A stretch of DNA of 64,000 bases, from assembly GCF_947487575.1 (NCBI RefSeq), contig NZ_CANKXG010000002.1, forward strand, positions 62,001-126,000. The letters run 5' to 3'. This document shows positions 49,660 through 59,654 of this stretch, one piece after another. The notes under the pieces are model-generated. The model saw only the letters and a list, made by a program, of their open reading frames with translations. It had not been told where the DNA came from and made no database searches. This stretch comes from an uncultured Algibacter sp. (GTDB taxonomy: Bacteria; Bacteroidota; Bacteroidia; Flavobacteriales; Flavobacteriaceae). The translations under genes were made by a program, and so were the position numbers. Every line of letters starts with the position of its first letter. Position 1 is the first letter of the stretch.

Positions 49660-50757
49660 ATGAAAACAAATTTATTTTTATGCCTAACTTTTTTATTAGG
49701 CTTAGGTTTTGCTCAAGCTCAAAACTTACCCTCAAGCCCAGAACCTGGGAAGTGTTATGTAAAGTGTATTACTAAGGACGAATTCAAAGATGTTCAAGAA
49801 ACTATCGAAGTTTATCCTGCATACACAAGATTAGAAGTAGTACCTGCAACTTACAAAACTGTTGAAGAACGTGTGTTAGTTAAAGAAGCTTCTAAAAAAT
49901 TAGTTTATGTACCTGCAGTATATGAAACTGTTGAAGTACCTTACGTAAAAAAAGAAGGAAGAAGTGATTTAAACATCATTCCTGCAACTTTTGGAACAAA
50001 CTCAAGAACTTTTGAAACTTACCCTGCAACTTCAGGATGGGAATACAAAGAAACTGCTTGTGATTCTCCAAACAAAGAAGATTGTATGGTAGCATGTTTT
50101 GTTGGTTATCCAGCACAATACAGAGATGTATCTTTTACTACTTTAGCTAAAGATGCTACTGTAAGTAATACTCCTGTTAATGAGAAAAATGCAACTTATA
50201 CTAAGCAAGTTGTAAAAACTCCTGCACGTATGGATCAAATTGATGTTCCTGCGCAGTACTCTACAATTAAGCGTCAAGTTTTAGCAACTTCTGCTACTAC
50301 AAGAAGCGTAACTGTTCCTGCTAAATCTCAAACTGTTACTAGAACTGTTTTAGCTAAAAAAGGTGGAATTACTACTTGGGAAGAAGTTGATTGTGGATTA
50401 TTTGATGCTAACGTTTTACCAATCTTTTATGAGTTAGGTAGCGCACGTATCACTCCTGCTTCTAAGAAAATTATAGATGAAACTTTATTACCATTATTAA
50501 ACAGCAAGCCTGTAAATATTGAGTTAATGTCTCATACAGATTCAAGAGGTAACGACGATTTCAACATGTCTTTATCACAACAACGTGCTAACTCTGTTGT
50601 AAACTATTTAGTATCTAAAGGAATCTCAAGAAGCCGTTTATCTGGTAGAGGATTTGGAGAAACTAGATTAGTAAACCGTTGTTCTAATGGAGTAGAGTGT
50701 TCTGAGAACCAACACCAGAAAAACAGAAGAACTGAGTTTAGAGTTTTAAACAACTAG
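49660..50757 (+). CDS. OmpA-family outer membrane protein with PAxY repeats
   Basis: 365 residues. Signal peptide MKTNLFLCLTFLLGLGFAQAQ. Residues about 45-235 hold at least seven copies of a PA-x-Y/F-x-T-V type unit (VPATYKTVEERVLV, VPAVYETVEVPYV, IPATFGTNSRTFE, YPAQYRDVSFTTL, VPAQYSTIKRQVL, VPAKSQTVTRTVL). The C-terminal OmpA domain (VLPIFYELGSARITPASKKIID to QQRANSVVNYLVSKGI) binds peptidoglycan. Codon use is more regular than in its neighbours, suggesting high expression. Four cysteines lie in the CDSPNKEDCMVAC region. Single gene with a strong terminator. Confidence 0.88.
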   Translation: MKTNLFLCLTFLLGLGFAQAQNLPSSPEPGKCYVKCITKDEFKDVQETIEVYPAYTRLEVVPATYKTVEERVLVKEASKKLVYVPAVYETVEVPYVKKEGRSDLNIIPATFGTNSRTFETYPATSGWEYKETACDSPNKEDCMVACFVGYPAQYRDVSFTTLAKDATVSNTPVNEKNATYTKQVVKTPARMDQIDVPAQYSTIKRQVLATSATTRSVTVPAKSQTVTRTVLAKKGGITTWEEVDCGLFDANVLPIFYELGSARITPASKKIIDETLLPLLNSKPVNIELMSHTDSRGNDDFNMSLSQQRANSVVNYLVSKGISRSRLSGRGFGETRLVNRCSNGVECSENQHQKNRRTEFRVLNN

Positions 50758-50805
50758 TATTTATAAATATTAAACTATCTATTTTATAGATGGCTTAAAA
50801 TAACT

Positions 50806-50838
50806 AAAGCCTGTGAAATTAATTTCACAGGCTTTTTT
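50806..50838 (+). terminator. OmpA-family gene terminator
   Basis: AAAGCCTGTGAAATT (50806-50820) and AATTTCACAGGCTTT (50821-50835) are exact reverse complements with a T-run following. Confidence 0.9.
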
Positions 50839-51135
50839 ACATTTCCTATTTTCTTTTAAAGAAATTAGACCCCTTAATTTATACGGCTATTCCTTAATTA
50901 GGATAATATATTCACAAATAATTATAACACCTACACATGCCTTCTTTTAGAAAAGAGTTAAAGTAAACAGAGGTTGTTATAATCTTTTAGAGTTGCATTC
51001 ACTAGGTCTAGCAGAAATAAAATTGTTTAGTAATACATGAAATACTTTCTATAAAATTAAAAAATCAAGAAAAAACCTTATAATTATGGCACAACCGTAT
51101 AAATAAAAGTAAGTGAAGACAAGATAAATGTTACT
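50839..51135. other. Intergenic stretch without identifiable features
   Basis: About 300 bp between the OmpA terminator and the 3' end of the convergent thioredoxin gene. AT-rich; no hairpin, repeat or credible ORF found. It must hold the terminator of the thioredoxin gene, if any. Confidence 0.5.
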
Positions 51136-52269
51136 CTAAAAAAAACCTCGCTTAGAAATTACATATTGAGGGTATTTCGTATTCTTTTTTGCAACATCTA
51201 TACCATAACTATCCCACATTCCAGATACCATTAAATCAAAATATTTATAATGTATATCCCAATCGTGTGTAAGATTTAAATCAATATTGTCGTGGTACAT
51301 AATAATAGGTACATTTAACAAATTAATTAACTTATATTTTACTTCTTCCAAACTAACACCATCAGCTTTTATTTCAGAATCACCTATTAAAAATTTTGGT
51401 GTATCTGGTCCCCAGTCAATTTCGTCATCACCCCAAAAACGTGGTTCTTTAATATCAAACACCAATACTTCGCCTTCCAATTCGGCCTCACTTTTCTTCA
51501 ATCGCAATTTCTTTAAAATCATCTTAGTTTTTTCATAATAAGCGCGTGAATCTAACTTAAACCGCATTTCATAAGACTTATTTAAATCTTCTGGAATATT
51601 GATTTGGTTTTTATGACTATTTAAAGTATATGCTAAAATTGACTTTAAATCGCCTTTAAGTTCTAAATAAGATTTATGCATACTAACTCTTAAATCGCTA
51701 CTTTCTTCAACAAAATTTAAATCAACTATTTCAAGTTCGTTTTCTTGCTCTTCTTCTTCAACAACCTCAACCTTTTCATAAGCATTAATCTTAAACATTT
51801 TAGAAACTGGAATACTGTGTTTATTAGTATTTAAAAAACCACCTATTTGATAACCTTTTAAATCTGCAGGATGCCCTTTCCAAAGTTCTTCGCCATAAGC
51901 ATTATATAAAATACCATAAGGTAAACTTCTAACATTATTATTATTAAAAGTCTCACCATCATAATCTATGGCAACTGCTAGTTTCATTTTATGTTTTAAC
52001 ATAAATCGCTTTACTATATCTGGCCCTTCTTTTGTTAGTGATAGTACATAAAAATTATTTGGGAATTGTTCTTGAAGTGATTCTAGATATTTTGAGACAT
52101 GAATACACGGACCGCACCAAGTAGCCCAAAAATCGACAAAATAAAGTGCATTATTATCTTGCTTTGCTAGAGATGAAGGTTGAATTTGTTCAGAAATATT
52201 TATCTGTCCGAAAATAAATGTCGAACTAAAAAAACATAATAACCAGAGCGTAATTTTATTAAATTTCAT
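51136..52269 (-). CDS. Exported thioredoxin-domain protein with DUF3738-like C-terminus
   Basis: 377 residues. Signal peptide (LLCFFSSTFIFGQ, to about 22), then a thioredoxin fold with the redox motif FVDFWATWCGPCIHVSKYLE (CGPC at about 52-55) and the cis-Pro region RSLPYGILYNAYG (about 114). The C-terminal half (about 190-377) resembles the DUF3738/TIGR03435 pattern: SLEEVKYKLINLLNVPIIMYHDNID then a DWDIHY segment near the end. Thioredoxin-DUF3738 fusions occur in Bacteroidota; the role is unknown, probably periplasmic thiol chemistry. Transcribed alone. Confidence 0.82.
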   Translation of the reverse strand: MKFNKITLWLLCFFSSTFIFGQINISEQIQPSSLAKQDNNALYFVDFWATWCGPCIHVSKYLESLQEQFPNNFYVLSLTKEGPDIVKRFMLKHKMKLAVAIDYDGETFNNNNVRSLPYGILYNAYGEELWKGHPADLKGYQIGGFLNTNKHSIPVSKMFKINAYEKVEVVEEEEQENELEIVDLNFVEESSDLRVSMHKSYLELKGDLKSILAYTLNSHKNQINIPEDLNKSYEMRFKLDSRAYYEKTKMILKKLRLKKSEAELEGEVLVFDIKEPRFWGDDEIDWGPDTPKFLIGDSEIKADGVSLEEVKYKLINLLNVPIIMYHDNIDLNLTHDWDIHYKYFDLMVSGMWDSYGIDVAKKNTKYPQYVISKRGFF

Positions 52270-52418
52270 TTTTATCTATACTTAAACTTTGCCATATTTT
52301 CAATATCATTAAATATATAACAAACATTGTGCTAAAATAGTATTTTAATAAATATAGTTTTAAACCAACATTGTTTAATACTAAAATTTATATTTGCTTA
52401 AATATAAATCCCAAAACT

Positions 52419-53123
52419 ATGATACGTAAATTTTTAGCAATTTTTTTAATATTTAACTTGACATCATGTGCCGAATTACAACAAGTCGTTAATCAATTAC
52501 CGCAAGGCGGAACTCTTGGCAATGCAGAAATAGGCTCTGGTTTAAGAGAGGCGTTAGACCTTGGCATAGACAAACAAGTAACGAAACTTACGCAAACCGA
52601 TGGTTTTTTTAAAAATGAATTAGTAAAGATTTTATTACCCGAAGAGCTTAGTAAAGTTGATAAAGCATTACGCGATATTGGATTAAGTAATTTAGCAGAT
52701 GAAGGTTTAAAAGTACTAAATAGAGCTGCTGAAGATGCTGTAAAAGAAGCGACACCTATATTTATTGATGCCGTTAAAGGCATTACTTTTAATGATGCAA
52801 AAAACATTCTTTTAGGAAACAATGATGCAGCCACTCAATATTTAACTTCAAAAACTCAAGAAGCACTTTATGCTAAATTTAATCCCGTTATTAAAAACTC
52901 ATTTAGCAAAGTGGGCGCAAATAAAATTTGGAATAATTTAATAAATAAATATAATACAATTCCATTTACCAAAAATGTAAACCCAGATTTGACTGATTAT
53001 GTTACTGGCGAAGCTCTAAAAGGTGTATATACAATGATTGCTGTTGAAGAAAAGGATATTAGAACAAAAATATCTTCTAGAACAACAGACTTACTTAGAA
53101 AGGTTTTTGCTTTACAAGATTAG
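52419..53123 (+). CDS. DUF4197 lipoprotein
   Basis: 234 residues from the ATG at 52419, which begins the lipoprotein signal peptide MIRKFLAIFLIFNLTSCAE; the ATG at 52371 adds 16 residues before it. The domain reads LREALDLGIDKQVTKLTQTDGFFKNELVKILLPEEL (about 45-80) and ends in ATQYLTSKTQEALYAKFNPVIKNSFSKVGANKIWN, then GVYTMIAVEEKDIRTKISSRTTDLLRKVF. DUF4197 is common in Bacteroidota and Proteobacteria, function unknown. Confidence 0.88.
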   Translation: MIRKFLAIFLIFNLTSCAELQQVVNQLPQGGTLGNAEIGSGLREALDLGIDKQVTKLTQTDGFFKNELVKILLPEELSKVDKALRDIGLSNLADEGLKVLNRAAEDAVKEATPIFIDAVKGITFNDAKNILLGNNDAATQYLTSKTQEALYAKFNPVIKNSFSKVGANKIWNNLINKYNTIPFTKNVNPDLTDYVTGEALKGVYTMIAVEEKDIRTKISSRTTDLLRKVFALQD

Positions 53124-53149
53124 CTTTAACACATAATAAGATTGCTTAA

Positions 53150-53178
53150 AAATCGAATATTTTTTATTCGGTTTTTTT
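53150..53178 (+). terminator. DUF4197 gene terminator
   Basis: AATCGAATA and TATTCGGTT (one mismatch) around a T-rich loop, followed by a T-run. Confidence 0.7.
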
Positions 53179-53327
53179 ATACAATCTATTGTGTTATTTT
53201 AATATTTATAAATGTTTCTTGAATTTATAGGTTCAAAAAAAACAATAAATGTTATTAAAAAAATTAGTTGGTTTTTAAAACTTATTGATAAAAAATGTAT
53301 ATTTAAATACTTGTTTATCAAACCATC

Positions 53328-53525
53328 ATGAACAGAAAAGCAGATATTAAAATCCAACAAGCCAAACTTTATACAAAGTATAAGCTTTTAGTAGAGCAAG
53401 CTTATAACCTTAGACAAACAGATTCTGCTTTGAGTGATATTTCAGAATATAGAGCTATTAAGTTACTTAACAAGTTAAATAGGTTGGAATATCTTCAGAG
53501 AGAACAACTTCAAACTAACATTTAG
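53328..53525 (+). CDS. Small helical protein (Lacal_2735-like)
   Basis: 65 residues. KLYTKYKLLVEQAYNLRQTDSALSDISEYRAIKLLNKLNRLE resembles the flavobacterial Lacal_2735 family (KYKKLLEEAY-LS-TNR...AEA pattern), which I recall rather than can verify. No signal peptide; function unknown. Confidence 0.6.
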   Translation: MNRKADIKIQQAKLYTKYKLLVEQAYNLRQTDSALSDISEYRAIKLLNKLNRLEYLQREQLQTNI

Positions 53526-53608
53526 GTTTATTTAATAATTCTTTAACATCTTCATTACATCTAAAACTCTCATTTACACGTACTTTATATATATAAAAAG
53601 AACGTAAC

Positions 53609-53755
53609 ATGAACACACAATTTTGTAGAGTTGGAAAAATTAAAGCCAACCTAAATCAGTCAATTAGTTTAAAAGAGTTTGAAAGAAGAATAGCAAACTT
53701 TGTAGATGATACTACTAAAGTTGATTATTCTGAAGATTTAAACGGAGCGTTTTAA
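53609..53755 (+). CDS. Possible 48-residue protein
   Basis: ATG to TAA: MNTQFCRVGKIKANLNQSIS followed by a helical region (LKEFERRIANFVDD) and an acidic end. It overlaps the 3' end of the convergent BtuF-like gene by 41 bp. Coding-like composition and upstream spacing from the preceding gene support it weakly; no family known. Confidence 0.35.
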   Translation: MNTQFCRVGKIKANLNQSISLKEFERRIANFVDDTTKVDYSEDLNGAF

Positions 53756-54524
53756 AGTAAACAAACGCTTTTGTTAATCTAGAGCCATACCAAGAAAACA
53801 TTTCACCATCAGCTAATATTATAGTTGCATTGGGGTAAAATTCTTGTAACCCTTTTTTATGTGTTTCTTTGAACGGAAAAGGTTCAGAAGAAAGCATTAC
53901 CAAATCTATATTTTTAGATTCTTCAGAATTTGCTAGTTCAATTTCTGGATATCGTTCTTTGTTCTCATATACATTTTGGAGTTTATTTAATAGAAGTAAA
54001 TAATTTATAAATGTATTATTTCCTGCTACCATCCATGGATTTCTCCAAATAAAATAGGCGACTTTTAATGTCGGTTTGTTTTCAATAAAGGTGTTGAAGC
54101 TATTTAATTCGGTTTCAATATCATTTATTAATGATAAGACTTTTTCTTTACAATTAAAGATTTCACCGTACTGATGAATTAGTTCTAAGCTATCTTCAAT
54201 ATTATAAATATCAGATATATGAACAGCACAGATTTGTTCGCAAAGTCCTACTATATCTCTTGTGTTTTCTTCCTTATTACAAAGAATAATATCTGGTTTA
54301 AGTGCTTTTATTTTTTCAAGATGAATTTGTTTTGTGCCTCCAACAACTGCAACATTAGTTTTAATATGATGCGGATGCACGCAGAACTTTGTAACACCAA
54401 CTAAATAGGATTCTAAACCTAAATCACAAAGTAATTCGGTTTGACTTGGGACTAATGAAATGATTCTCTTTGGAGTTTCTTTTAAATCAATACTTCTGTT
54501 CAGTTGATCTTTAAAATTCTGCAT
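53715..54524 (-). CDS. BtuF-like helical-backbone metal-receptor protein, no signal peptide
   Basis: 269 residues; class III periplasmic-binding fold (helical backbone) as in BtuF/FhuD. RIISLVPSQTELLCDLGLESYLVGVTKFCVHP (about 20-51) and LKPDIILCNKEENTRDIV (about 75-92) are typical. No signal peptide or lipobox is present, so this member is likely cytoplasmic. No BtuC/BtuD genes are adjacent. It is the last of a prfA-pyrF-this gene unit with 16-bp spacing. Cobalamin or another tetrapyrrole/iron chelate may be the ligand; unproven. Confidence 0.78.
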   Translation of the reverse strand: MQNFKDQLNRSIDLKETPKRIISLVPSQTELLCDLGLESYLVGVTKFCVHPHHIKTNVAVVGGTKQIHLEKIKALKPDIILCNKEENTRDIVGLCEQICAVHISDIYNIEDSLELIHQYGEIFNCKEKVLSLINDIETELNSFNTFIENKPTLKVAYFIWRNPWMVAGNNTFINYLLLLNKLQNVYENKERYPEIELANSEESKNIDLVMLSSEPFPFKETHKKGLQEFYPNATIILADGEMFSWYGSRLTKAFVYFKTLRLNLQNNQL

Positions 54525-54540
54525 AGTATCAGAATTTCAA

Positions 54541-55353
54541 TTAACTCAAAATAACTTCCATCTCTTTTTGAAGTTCTTCAGCTTTTTTAGCTGCAGCTTC
54601 ACCAAAGTCATCATCGTTAGAAGCATAAATAATACCTCGCGAAGAGTTTATCAATAACCCAACATTCTCACTCATTCCGTATTTACAAACGTCTTGTAAA
54701 TTTCCGCCTTGAGCGCCAACACCAGGAACTAATAAAAAACTATTAGGTATTATTTTTCTAATATCTACCAAATACTCTGCTTTAGTAGCGCCGACAACAT
54801 ACATTAAATTTTCAGAATACTTCCAAGATTTTGAAGTTTCTAAAACATGTTTGTAAACTTCTTTACCATCAATGTCTTGTGTTTGAAAATCAAAAGCTCC
54901 TTGGTTTGATGTTAAAGCTAAAAGAATAGTGTGCTTATTTTCAAAAGCTAAAAAAGGTTCTACAGAATCTTTCCCCATATAAGGTGCAACAGTAACAGAA
55001 TCGAAAGCTAAATCTTCAAAAAAGGCTTTAGCATACATGGTACTTGTATTACCAATATCTCCACGCTTAGCATCAGCAATTGTAAAAATTTCTGGATGGT
55101 TTTCGTTTAAATAGTTAATCGTTTTTTCAAGAGCTTGCCACCCTTTAATACCATAGGCTTCGTAAAACGCCGTGTTAGGCTTGTATGCAACACATAAATG
55201 ATGTGTTGCATCAATAATCGATTTATTAAAAGAAAAAATAGGATCTTCTTCTTTTAAAAGATGTTTTGGTATTTTATTTAAATCAACGTCTAACCCAATA
55301 CATAGAAAGGAGTTCTTCTTTTTGATTTGCTTAACAAGTTGGTTTGTTGTCAC
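54541..55353 (-). CDS. pyrF: Orotidine 5'-phosphate decarboxylase
   Basis: Last step of UMP synthesis. 270 residues; the long type 2 form. [18 protein letters not shown] (about 16-33), catalytic [23 protein letters not shown] (about 91-113, Asp-x-Lys-Arg-x-Asp) and [18 protein letters not shown] (about 208) are conserved. It starts 10 bp after the prfA stop on the same strand. Confidence 0.95.
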   Translation of the reverse strand: MTTNQLVKQIKKKNSFLCIGLDVDLNKIPKHLLKEEDPIFSFNKSIIDATHHLCVAYKPNTAFYEAYGIKGWQALEKTINYLNENHPEIFTIADAKRGDIGNTSTMYAKAFFEDLAFDSVTVAPYMGKDSVEPFLAFENKHTILLALTSNQGAFDFQTQDIDGKEVYKHVLETSKSWKYSENLMYVVGATKAEYLVDIRKIIPNSFLLVPGVGAQGGNLQDVCKYGMSENVGLLINSSRGIIYASNDDDFGEAAAKKAEELQKEMEVILS

Positions 55354-55363
55354 GTAGTTTATT

Positions 55364-56440
55364 TTAGATTACATCAGTATTAGCCTTTAACTTTTCCGTA
55401 TTGTCAGCTAGTTGTAATTCATCTATAATTTTTTGAATATCTCCATTTACTATGTTTGATAAATCATAAAGTGTTAACCCTATTCTATGATCTGTAACAC
55501 GACCTTGCGAATAGTTATATGTTCTAATTTTAGCACTTCTATCACCGCTTGTTACCATAGTACCGCGTAGAGCAGCATCTTCCTCCATCTTTTTAGCTAA
55601 CTCTAAATCGTATAAACGCGAACGCAGCACTTTAAAGGCCTTCTCTTTATTTTTATGTTGAGACTTTTGGTCTTGACATTGTGCAACCAATCCTGTTGGA
55701 ACATGCGTTAATCTAACAGCTGAATATGTAGTATTTACAGACTGACCTCCTGGACCAGAAGAACAGAAAAAATCAATTCTAACATCTTTTGGATTTATTT
55801 CTACATCAAACTCTTCGGCTTCAGGAAATACCATAACGGTTGCCGCACTTGTATGCACACGCCCTTGTGTTTCTGTTTGAGGTACTCGTTGTACACGATG
55901 CACGCCGGCTTCAAACTTTAACGTTCCGTAAACATCATTACCAGTAACTTCAAACTGAATTTCTTTAAAGCCTCCATTAGTTCCTTCACTAAAATCGACA
56001 GTATCAACCTTCCAACCTTTACTTTCACAGTATTTAGTGTACATTCTAAATAAATCGCCTGCAAAAATACTAGCTTCGTCTCCTCCAGTTCCTGCACGTA
56101 ATTCTACAACAGCATTTTTAGAATCTTCAGGGTCTTTTGGTATTAAAAGCATTTTTATTTCCTCTTCTAATTTAGGAATACCTTCTTTAGCCTCGTCATA
56201 TTGCATTTTAGCCATTTCAACCATTTCTGCATCACTTCCATCTGAAATAATCTCTTCGGCTTCAGCTAAATTATTAGTCAATTCTAAATATAATTCTCGC
56301 TTATCCATAAGAATTCGCAAGTCTTTATATTCTCTATTTAATGCAACGTACCGCTTTTGATCAGTAATAATATCTGGTTGGATAATTAAATCACTAACCT
56401 CATCAAAACGCTGTTTTACTATTTGTAATTTCTCTAACAT
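55364..56440 (-). CDS. prfA: Peptide chain release factor 1
   Basis: Reads UAA and UAG and triggers peptide release. 358 residues. The GGQ motif is in [20 protein letters not shown] (about 232-252). The stop-codon recognition tripeptide is in the PxT-type region near [17 protein letters not shown] (about 185-201), with PQT where E. coli RF1 has PxT. First of three co-directional genes (prfA-pyrF-BtuF-like). Confidence 0.96.
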   Translation of the reverse strand: MLEKLQIVKQRFDEVSDLIIQPDIITDQKRYVALNREYKDLRILMDKRELYLELTNNLAEAEEIISDGSDAEMVEMAKMQYDEAKEGIPKLEEEIKMLLIPKDPEDSKNAVVELRAGTGGDEASIFAGDLFRMYTKYCESKGWKVDTVDFSEGTNGGFKEIQFEVTGNDVYGTLKFEAGVHRVQRVPQTETQGRVHTSAATVMVFPEAEEFDVEINPKDVRIDFFCSSGPGGQSVNTTYSAVRLTHVPTGLVAQCQDQKSQHKNKEKAFKVLRSRLYDLELAKKMEEDAALRGTMVTSGDRSAKIRTYNYSQGRVTDHRIGLTLYDLSNIVNGDIQKIIDELQLADNTEKLKANTDVI

Positions 56441-56558
56441 CTGCCTTTTTAATTGGGAATCAAAAATACGATAATTTATGAATTTTCAATGATTACACAC
56501 TACCGTTATTGGCTAAATAAAAAATATTCTTTAACAAACAGCGTTATTATAGATACTT

Positions 56559-56846
56559 ATGCAACAACTAATATCCATATTAATATTTTATAGACCTTTT
56601 ATAATATGGTCTTTGGTTGTAAATATGTTCTTTTCTTTTTTAAGATTTGAAGTTGTTATGATAATGATATCGAAATTGTTTTTGTTTTTTTTATTATGGC
56701 ATATTTTAAATGAAACTCGAGCTAAAAGGGTATTAAGACTCTATAAGGGTTTGGGAGTATCTACAGCAAAATTATTTTCACTTTTATTTCTAATGGATTT
56801 AATTATAAGCATTCCTTTTTTATTAATTTTAAAAGAATTTATTTAA
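56559..56846 (+). CDS. Small hypothetical membrane protein
   Basis: 95 residues with three hydrophobic segments (about 4-26, 32-47, 69-92) and a basic loop (ETRAKRVLRLYKGLG). Not recognised. Convergent with nrdJ, sharing the terminator at 56861-56888. Confidence 0.6.
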   Translation: MQQLISILIFYRPFIIWSLVVNMFFSFLRFEVVMIMISKLFLFFLLWHILNETRAKRVLRLYKGLGVSTAKLFSLLFLMDLIISIPFLLILKEFI

Positions 56847-56860
56847 ATTTAATAAAAAAC

Positions 56861-56888
56861 AAAAGGAAGCCAATTGACTTCCTTTTAT
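56861..56888. terminator. Bidirectional terminator for nrdJ
   Basis: AAAAGGAAG (56861-56869) and CTTCCTTTT (56878-56886) with an 8-base loop, between convergent genes. Confidence 0.8.
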
Positions 56889-56905
56889 AACCAACTAACT
56901 TATTA

Positions 56906-59461
56906 TTAACCACACTTAGAGGAACCGCAATCTTTACATGTTAGGCAGCCCTCTTGGTATATTAAATTTTCAGATTTACAGTTATCGCATGTTTGTCCTT
57001 TTACCTTAGTTCCATCGGCCACGTAACGTTTTAAAGCGCGTACAACACCATTTTTCCATGTATTTATAGACTCACTATCCAATTGTAAACTATTAATTAA
57101 ATCTACAATCTTATCTATTGGCATGCCGTGGCGTAGTGTACTAGAAAACAGTTTAGCGTAATTCCAAAACTCTGGATTAAATTTATGTGACAATCCTTCA
57201 ATAGTTGTTTTATACCCTCTTGTATTCTTATATTGAAAATCGTATCGAGAAGTACCGTCTTCATTTCTATTTTTAATGATTAGCCCTTTATTTACCCAAC
57301 GCGGAATTAAAATACCGTCTTCATCATCAACAAGACCTGTAAATACTTCATATGGTTTATCATCAATTAACCCAATAAATGCAATCCACTTTTCTTTATT
57401 ATTTTGAAAGCGAACCACATCAGCTTCTAAAACTTGAGGTCGTTTTATTGGAAATGCCGTTAGTATATCCTTATTTTTTTCTTCTTTATTATCATCGTTA
57501 GAAATTAAAACCCCAGAACGTGAACCATCTCTATAAACTGTAACGCCTTTACAACCAACTTCCCAAGCTTTTAAGTATAAATCCCCAACTAAATCTTCAG
57601 TAACGTTATTTGGAAGATTAATTGTTACGCTTATAGAATGGTCTACCCATTTTTGAATAGCTCCTTGCATACTTACTTTACTTAACCAATCAACATCATT
57701 AGATGTTGCCTTATAATACGGTGATTTTTTAATCAACTCATCTATTTCGTTTTGCGAAAAATTCTTAGCGCTATCAATACCATTAACTTCCATCCATTGT
57801 TTAAAACGATGATGAAATACAACGTACTCTTCCCAAGAATCTCCAACCTCATCAACAAAATCTACCCGTGCATCCTTATCATTGGGATTAACTTTTCTTC
57901 TACGCTTATAAACAGGCATAAATACAGGTTCAATTCCAGAAGTAGTTTGAGTCATTAAACTCGTGGTTCCTGTTGGTGCAATGGTCAATAATGCAATATT
58001 TCGTCTACCATGCTCTAACATCTCGTAATACAACTTACTATCTGTTTCTTTCAAACGCTTAATAAAAGGATTGTGTTTTTCTCGTTCTGCATCAAAAATT
58101 GAAAAGGCTCCACGCTCTTTAGCCAAATGGACGGAAGCACGATAAGCTTCAATAGCAATAGTCTTGTGCACCTCTAAAGAAAAAGCATTCCCTTTTTCGC
58201 TTCCATATTGAATACCCAAGGCAGCTAACATATCACCTTCGGCAGTTATACCGACACCGGTTCTACGTCCTTCTTCGGCTTTATGCTTAATATTAACCCA
58301 TAAGTTACGCTCTGTTGCTTTTATTTCATCCAACTCTGGATCGGCATCTATTTTTTTAATGATACTATCTATTTTAATAAGCTCTAAATCTATAATATCA
58401 TCCATAATACGTTGTGCAACTGCAACGTGCTTTTTAAACAAGTTAAAGTTGAAACTAGCTTGTTTTGTAAAAGGATTTTCCACATACGAAAACAAATTAA
58501 TAGCTAATAATCGACAAGAATCATAAGGACATAGCGGTATTTCTCCACAGGGATTTGTAGATACTGTTTTGTAACCCAAATCTGCATAACAATCTGGAAC
58601 AGATTCATTTATAATAGTATCCCAAAACAAAATTCCTGGCTCTGCAGATTTCCAGGCGTTATGTACTATTTTTTTCCAAAGCACATTGGCTTTTATTGAT
58701 TTGGATACTTTTGGGTTATCACTGAATATTGGATACTTTTGAATGTAATCAGAGTTATTTTTTACAGCCTTCATAAAGCCATCATCAATTCTAACCGATA
58801 CATTTGCCCCTGTAACTTTTCCTTGTTCTAATTTAGCGTTAATAAAATCTTCTGAATCTGGATGATTAACAGAGACCGACAACATAAGTGCCCCGCGCCT
58901 TCCATCTTGAGCAACTTCTCTTGTAGAATTAGAGTAACGCTCCATAAATGGTACAATACCAGTTGAGGTTAATGCCGAGTTTTTTACAGCCGAGCCTTTT
59001 GGACGAATATGAGATAAATCATGACCAACACCACCACGACGCTTCATTAACTGTACTTGCTCTTGATCTATTTTCATGATACCACCATAGGAATCCGAAT
59101 TTCCATCATTTCCAATAACAAAACAATTAGACAATGAAGCTATTTGAAACGGATTTCCAATACCAGCCATTGGACTTCCTTGCGGAACTATATACTTAAA
59201 GTCTTTAATTAGATTAAAAATATCATCTTCAGATAAAGGATTTGCATATTTTTCTTCAACACTTGCAAGTTCTTTAGCAATACGCTTATGCATATCGTTA
59301 GGTGTTAACTCATAAATATTTCCCTCAGAATCTTTAAGGGCGTATTTATTTAACCAGACACGCGCGGCTAAATCATCGTTGTTAAAATATTTCAAAGAAG
59401 CATTAAAAGCATCTTCTGAAGTGTACGTTTGGGGAGGTTTTTGGGCAGTTTTTGTGTCCAT
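56906..59461 (-). CDS. nrdJ: Adenosylcobalamin-dependent (class II) ribonucleotide reductase
   Basis: Makes deoxynucleotides from ribonucleotides using adenosylcobalamin to form the thiyl radical. 851 residues. The active-site regions are visible: SLSNCFVIGNDGNSDSYGGI (first conserved Cys, about residue 112), PCGEIPLCPYDSCRLLAINL (about 317-336), ending in TIAPTGTTSLMTQTTSGIEP (about 516). The C-terminus CDNCKSENLIYQEGCLTCKDCGSSKCG is a cysteine-rich zinc-ribbon-like tail. No nrdA/nrdB or nrdD genes are in the window. I saw no cobalamin riboswitch in the 190 bp upstream. Confidence 0.94.
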   Translation of the reverse strand: MDTKTAQKPPQTYTSEDAFNASLKYFNNDDLAARVWLNKYALKDSEGNIYELTPNDMHKRIAKELASVEEKYANPLSEDDIFNLIKDFKYIVPQGSPMAGIGNPFQIASLSNCFVIGNDGNSDSYGGIMKIDQEQVQLMKRRGGVGHDLSHIRPKGSAVKNSALTSTGIVPFMERYSNSTREVAQDGRRGALMLSVSVNHPDSEDFINAKLEQGKVTGANVSVRIDDGFMKAVKNNSDYIQKYPIFSDNPKVSKSIKANVLWKKIVHNAWKSAEPGILFWDTIINESVPDCYADLGYKTVSTNPCGEIPLCPYDSCRLLAINLFSYVENPFTKQASFNFNLFKKHVAVAQRIMDDIIDLELIKIDSIIKKIDADPELDEIKATERNLWVNIKHKAEEGRRTGVGITAEGDMLAALGIQYGSEKGNAFSLEVHKTIAIEAYRASVHLAKERGAFSIFDAEREKHNPFIKRLKETDSKLYYEMLEHGRRNIALLTIAPTGTTSLMTQTTSGIEPVFMPVYKRRRKVNPNDKDARVDFVDEVGDSWEEYVVFHHRFKQWMEVNGIDSAKNFSQNEIDELIKKSPYYKATSNDVDWLSKVSMQGAIQKWVDHSISVTINLPNNVTEDLVGDLYLKAWEVGCKGVTVYRDGSRSGVLISNDDNKEEKNKDILTAFPIKRPQVLEADVVRFQNNKEKWIAFIGLIDDKPYEVFTGLVDDEDGILIPRWVNKGLIIKNRNEDGTSRYDFQYKNTRGYKTTIEGLSHKFNPEFWNYAKLFSSTLRHGMPIDKIVDLINSLQLDSESINTWKNGVVRALKRYVADGTKVKGQTCDNCKSENLIYQEGCLTCKDCGSSKCG

Positions 59462-59654
59462 TAGTGAAGGAAAATTTTAAGTTTAATAGATTATTAACAA
59501 TATGTAAATAAACTATAAATGCCCAACTTAAAACATGATAAATATCATGAAGTTCACCAATAAAAACAACTAACATACTGATAATAAGGTAAATAAATAT
59601 TTATCAACATTAAAAAGTTAACAAATATTTTAAACAAATAGATGGTATTATTTT

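Noticed and set aside
59462-59654. Possible cobalamin riboswitch upstream of nrdJ
   Set aside because: I could not find the B12-box type conserved core or a suitable long structured leader in the 190 bp.
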